6,725 nt of DNA from Sedimenticola sp. (GTDB lineage: Bacteria; Pseudomonadota; Gammaproteobacteria; Chromatiales; Chromatiaceae): NCBI GenBank assembly GCA_027041035.1, contig JALULB010000359.1, forward strand, positions 1-6,725. Direction: 5' to 3'. Shown here piece after piece: positions 6,350 to 6,725 of this stretch. The notes under the pieces are model-generated. The model was not told where the DNA came from and ran no database searches. It saw nothing but the letters and a program-made list of their open reading frames with translations. Positions within the stretch are counted from its first letter, which is position 1. The number at the start of each line of letters is the position of its first letter. A program made the position numbers and the translations under genes.

Positions 6350-6725
6350 ATGACTGTGTCGCAAAGAACACGCGCGATCCTCGTGATCTGCCTGTTGACC
6401 CTCCTGCCGATCACCGCATCCCCCGCCTCCCGCTTCGACACGCCGGCGGATATCGCCCAGCGCAAACAGCAGGCGTTGAACCAACGGCTTCTCGACGCTT
6501 GCCGGCGGGCGAACCGGCCCGACCAGGCGGGCAACGTGGAGCGGCTTCTGCAACAGGGCGCGAATCCGGACAAGCGCGATGCGCGCGGCATGACAGCGCT
6601 GATGTGGGCGGTGCGTGCCTCCCGTCCGGAGATCGTCGATGCCCTGATCCGCTACGCCGCCGACGTGGACGCCCGCGATGCGTCCGGCGAAACCGCGTTG
6701 ATGAAGACCCGCCACGGCGTGATGC
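6350..6725 (+). CDS. Exported ankyrin-repeat protein (C-terminus cut off by window end)
   Basis: Open frame of 125 codons running off the window. Residues 1-27 look like a Sec signal peptide: basic start (MTVSQRTR), hydrophobic core ILVICLLTLLPI and a plausible signal peptidase I site after SPA (about 26), so a periplasmic location is inferred. From about residue 47 there is an ankyrin repeat series: a first repeat ending VERLLQQGANPDKRD, a second RGMTALMWAVRASRPEIVDALIRY (80-102) with loop AADVDARD, and a third opening at SGETALM (112-118). Ankyrin repeats bind other proteins, so a partner is likely but unknown. The ATG at 6350 has no clear Shine-Dalgarno; a GTG two codons in (6356) is an alternative. 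It lies 18 bases after smpB on the same strand. I cannot name the gene. Confidence 0.85.
   Translation, partial: MTVSQRTRAILVICLLTLLPITASPASRFDTPADIAQRKQQALNQRLLDACRRANRPDQAGNVERLLQQGANPDKRDARGMTALMWAVRASRPEIVDALIRYAADVDARDASGETALMKTRHGVM

Overview
The window (roughly 60% GC) reads as an ordinary, densely packed chromosomal segment of a motile, respiring bacterium, most likely a gammaproteobacterium. The reasons are the closeness of smpB, ratA and rnfH, which usually sit together in that group, the E. coli-like lengths and motifs of SmpB, RatA and RnfH, and a chemoreceptor gene that implies flagella or pili. No mobile element, tRNA, rRNA, CRISPR array or phage gene was seen. Names rest on motifs recalled by eye, not on a database search.

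Layout. Five genes lie on the minus strand. Read in their own direction from about 5800 down to 1 they are: a sodium-dependent NSS/SNF-family transporter (5754 to 4342); ratA (4341 to 3907, TTG start directly after the transporter stop); rnfH (3914 to 3588, GTG start, 8-base overlap with ratA); a methyl-accepting chemotaxis protein with an NIT-like sensor region (3467 to 1443); and nhaA (1354 to beyond base 1, C-terminus cut off). On the plus strand smpB (5846 to 6331) diverges from the transporter, and 18 bases after it an exported ankyrin-repeat protein begins (6350, cut off by the window end).

How it works together. Transporter, ratA and rnfH look like one translationally coupled operon driven from a good sigma-70-like promoter in the 91-base divergent gap. 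The smpB promoter candidate lies in the same gap and would give an almost leaderless smpB mRNA. The chemoreceptor has its own leader, which carries a good match to the flagellar sigma-28 promoter. nhaA has a clear ribosome binding site and probably its own promoter. Two sodium-coupled proteins (a Na+ symporter and the Na+/H+ antiporter NhaA) lie in the same 6 kb, which fits a cell using a sodium gradient but does not prove it.

I see no convincing undescribed system. The most useful observations are regulatory (sigma-28-like site, divergent overlapping promoters, near-leaderless smpB) and organisational (a Na+ symporter coupled to ratA-rnfH, and a chemoreceptor following rnfH).
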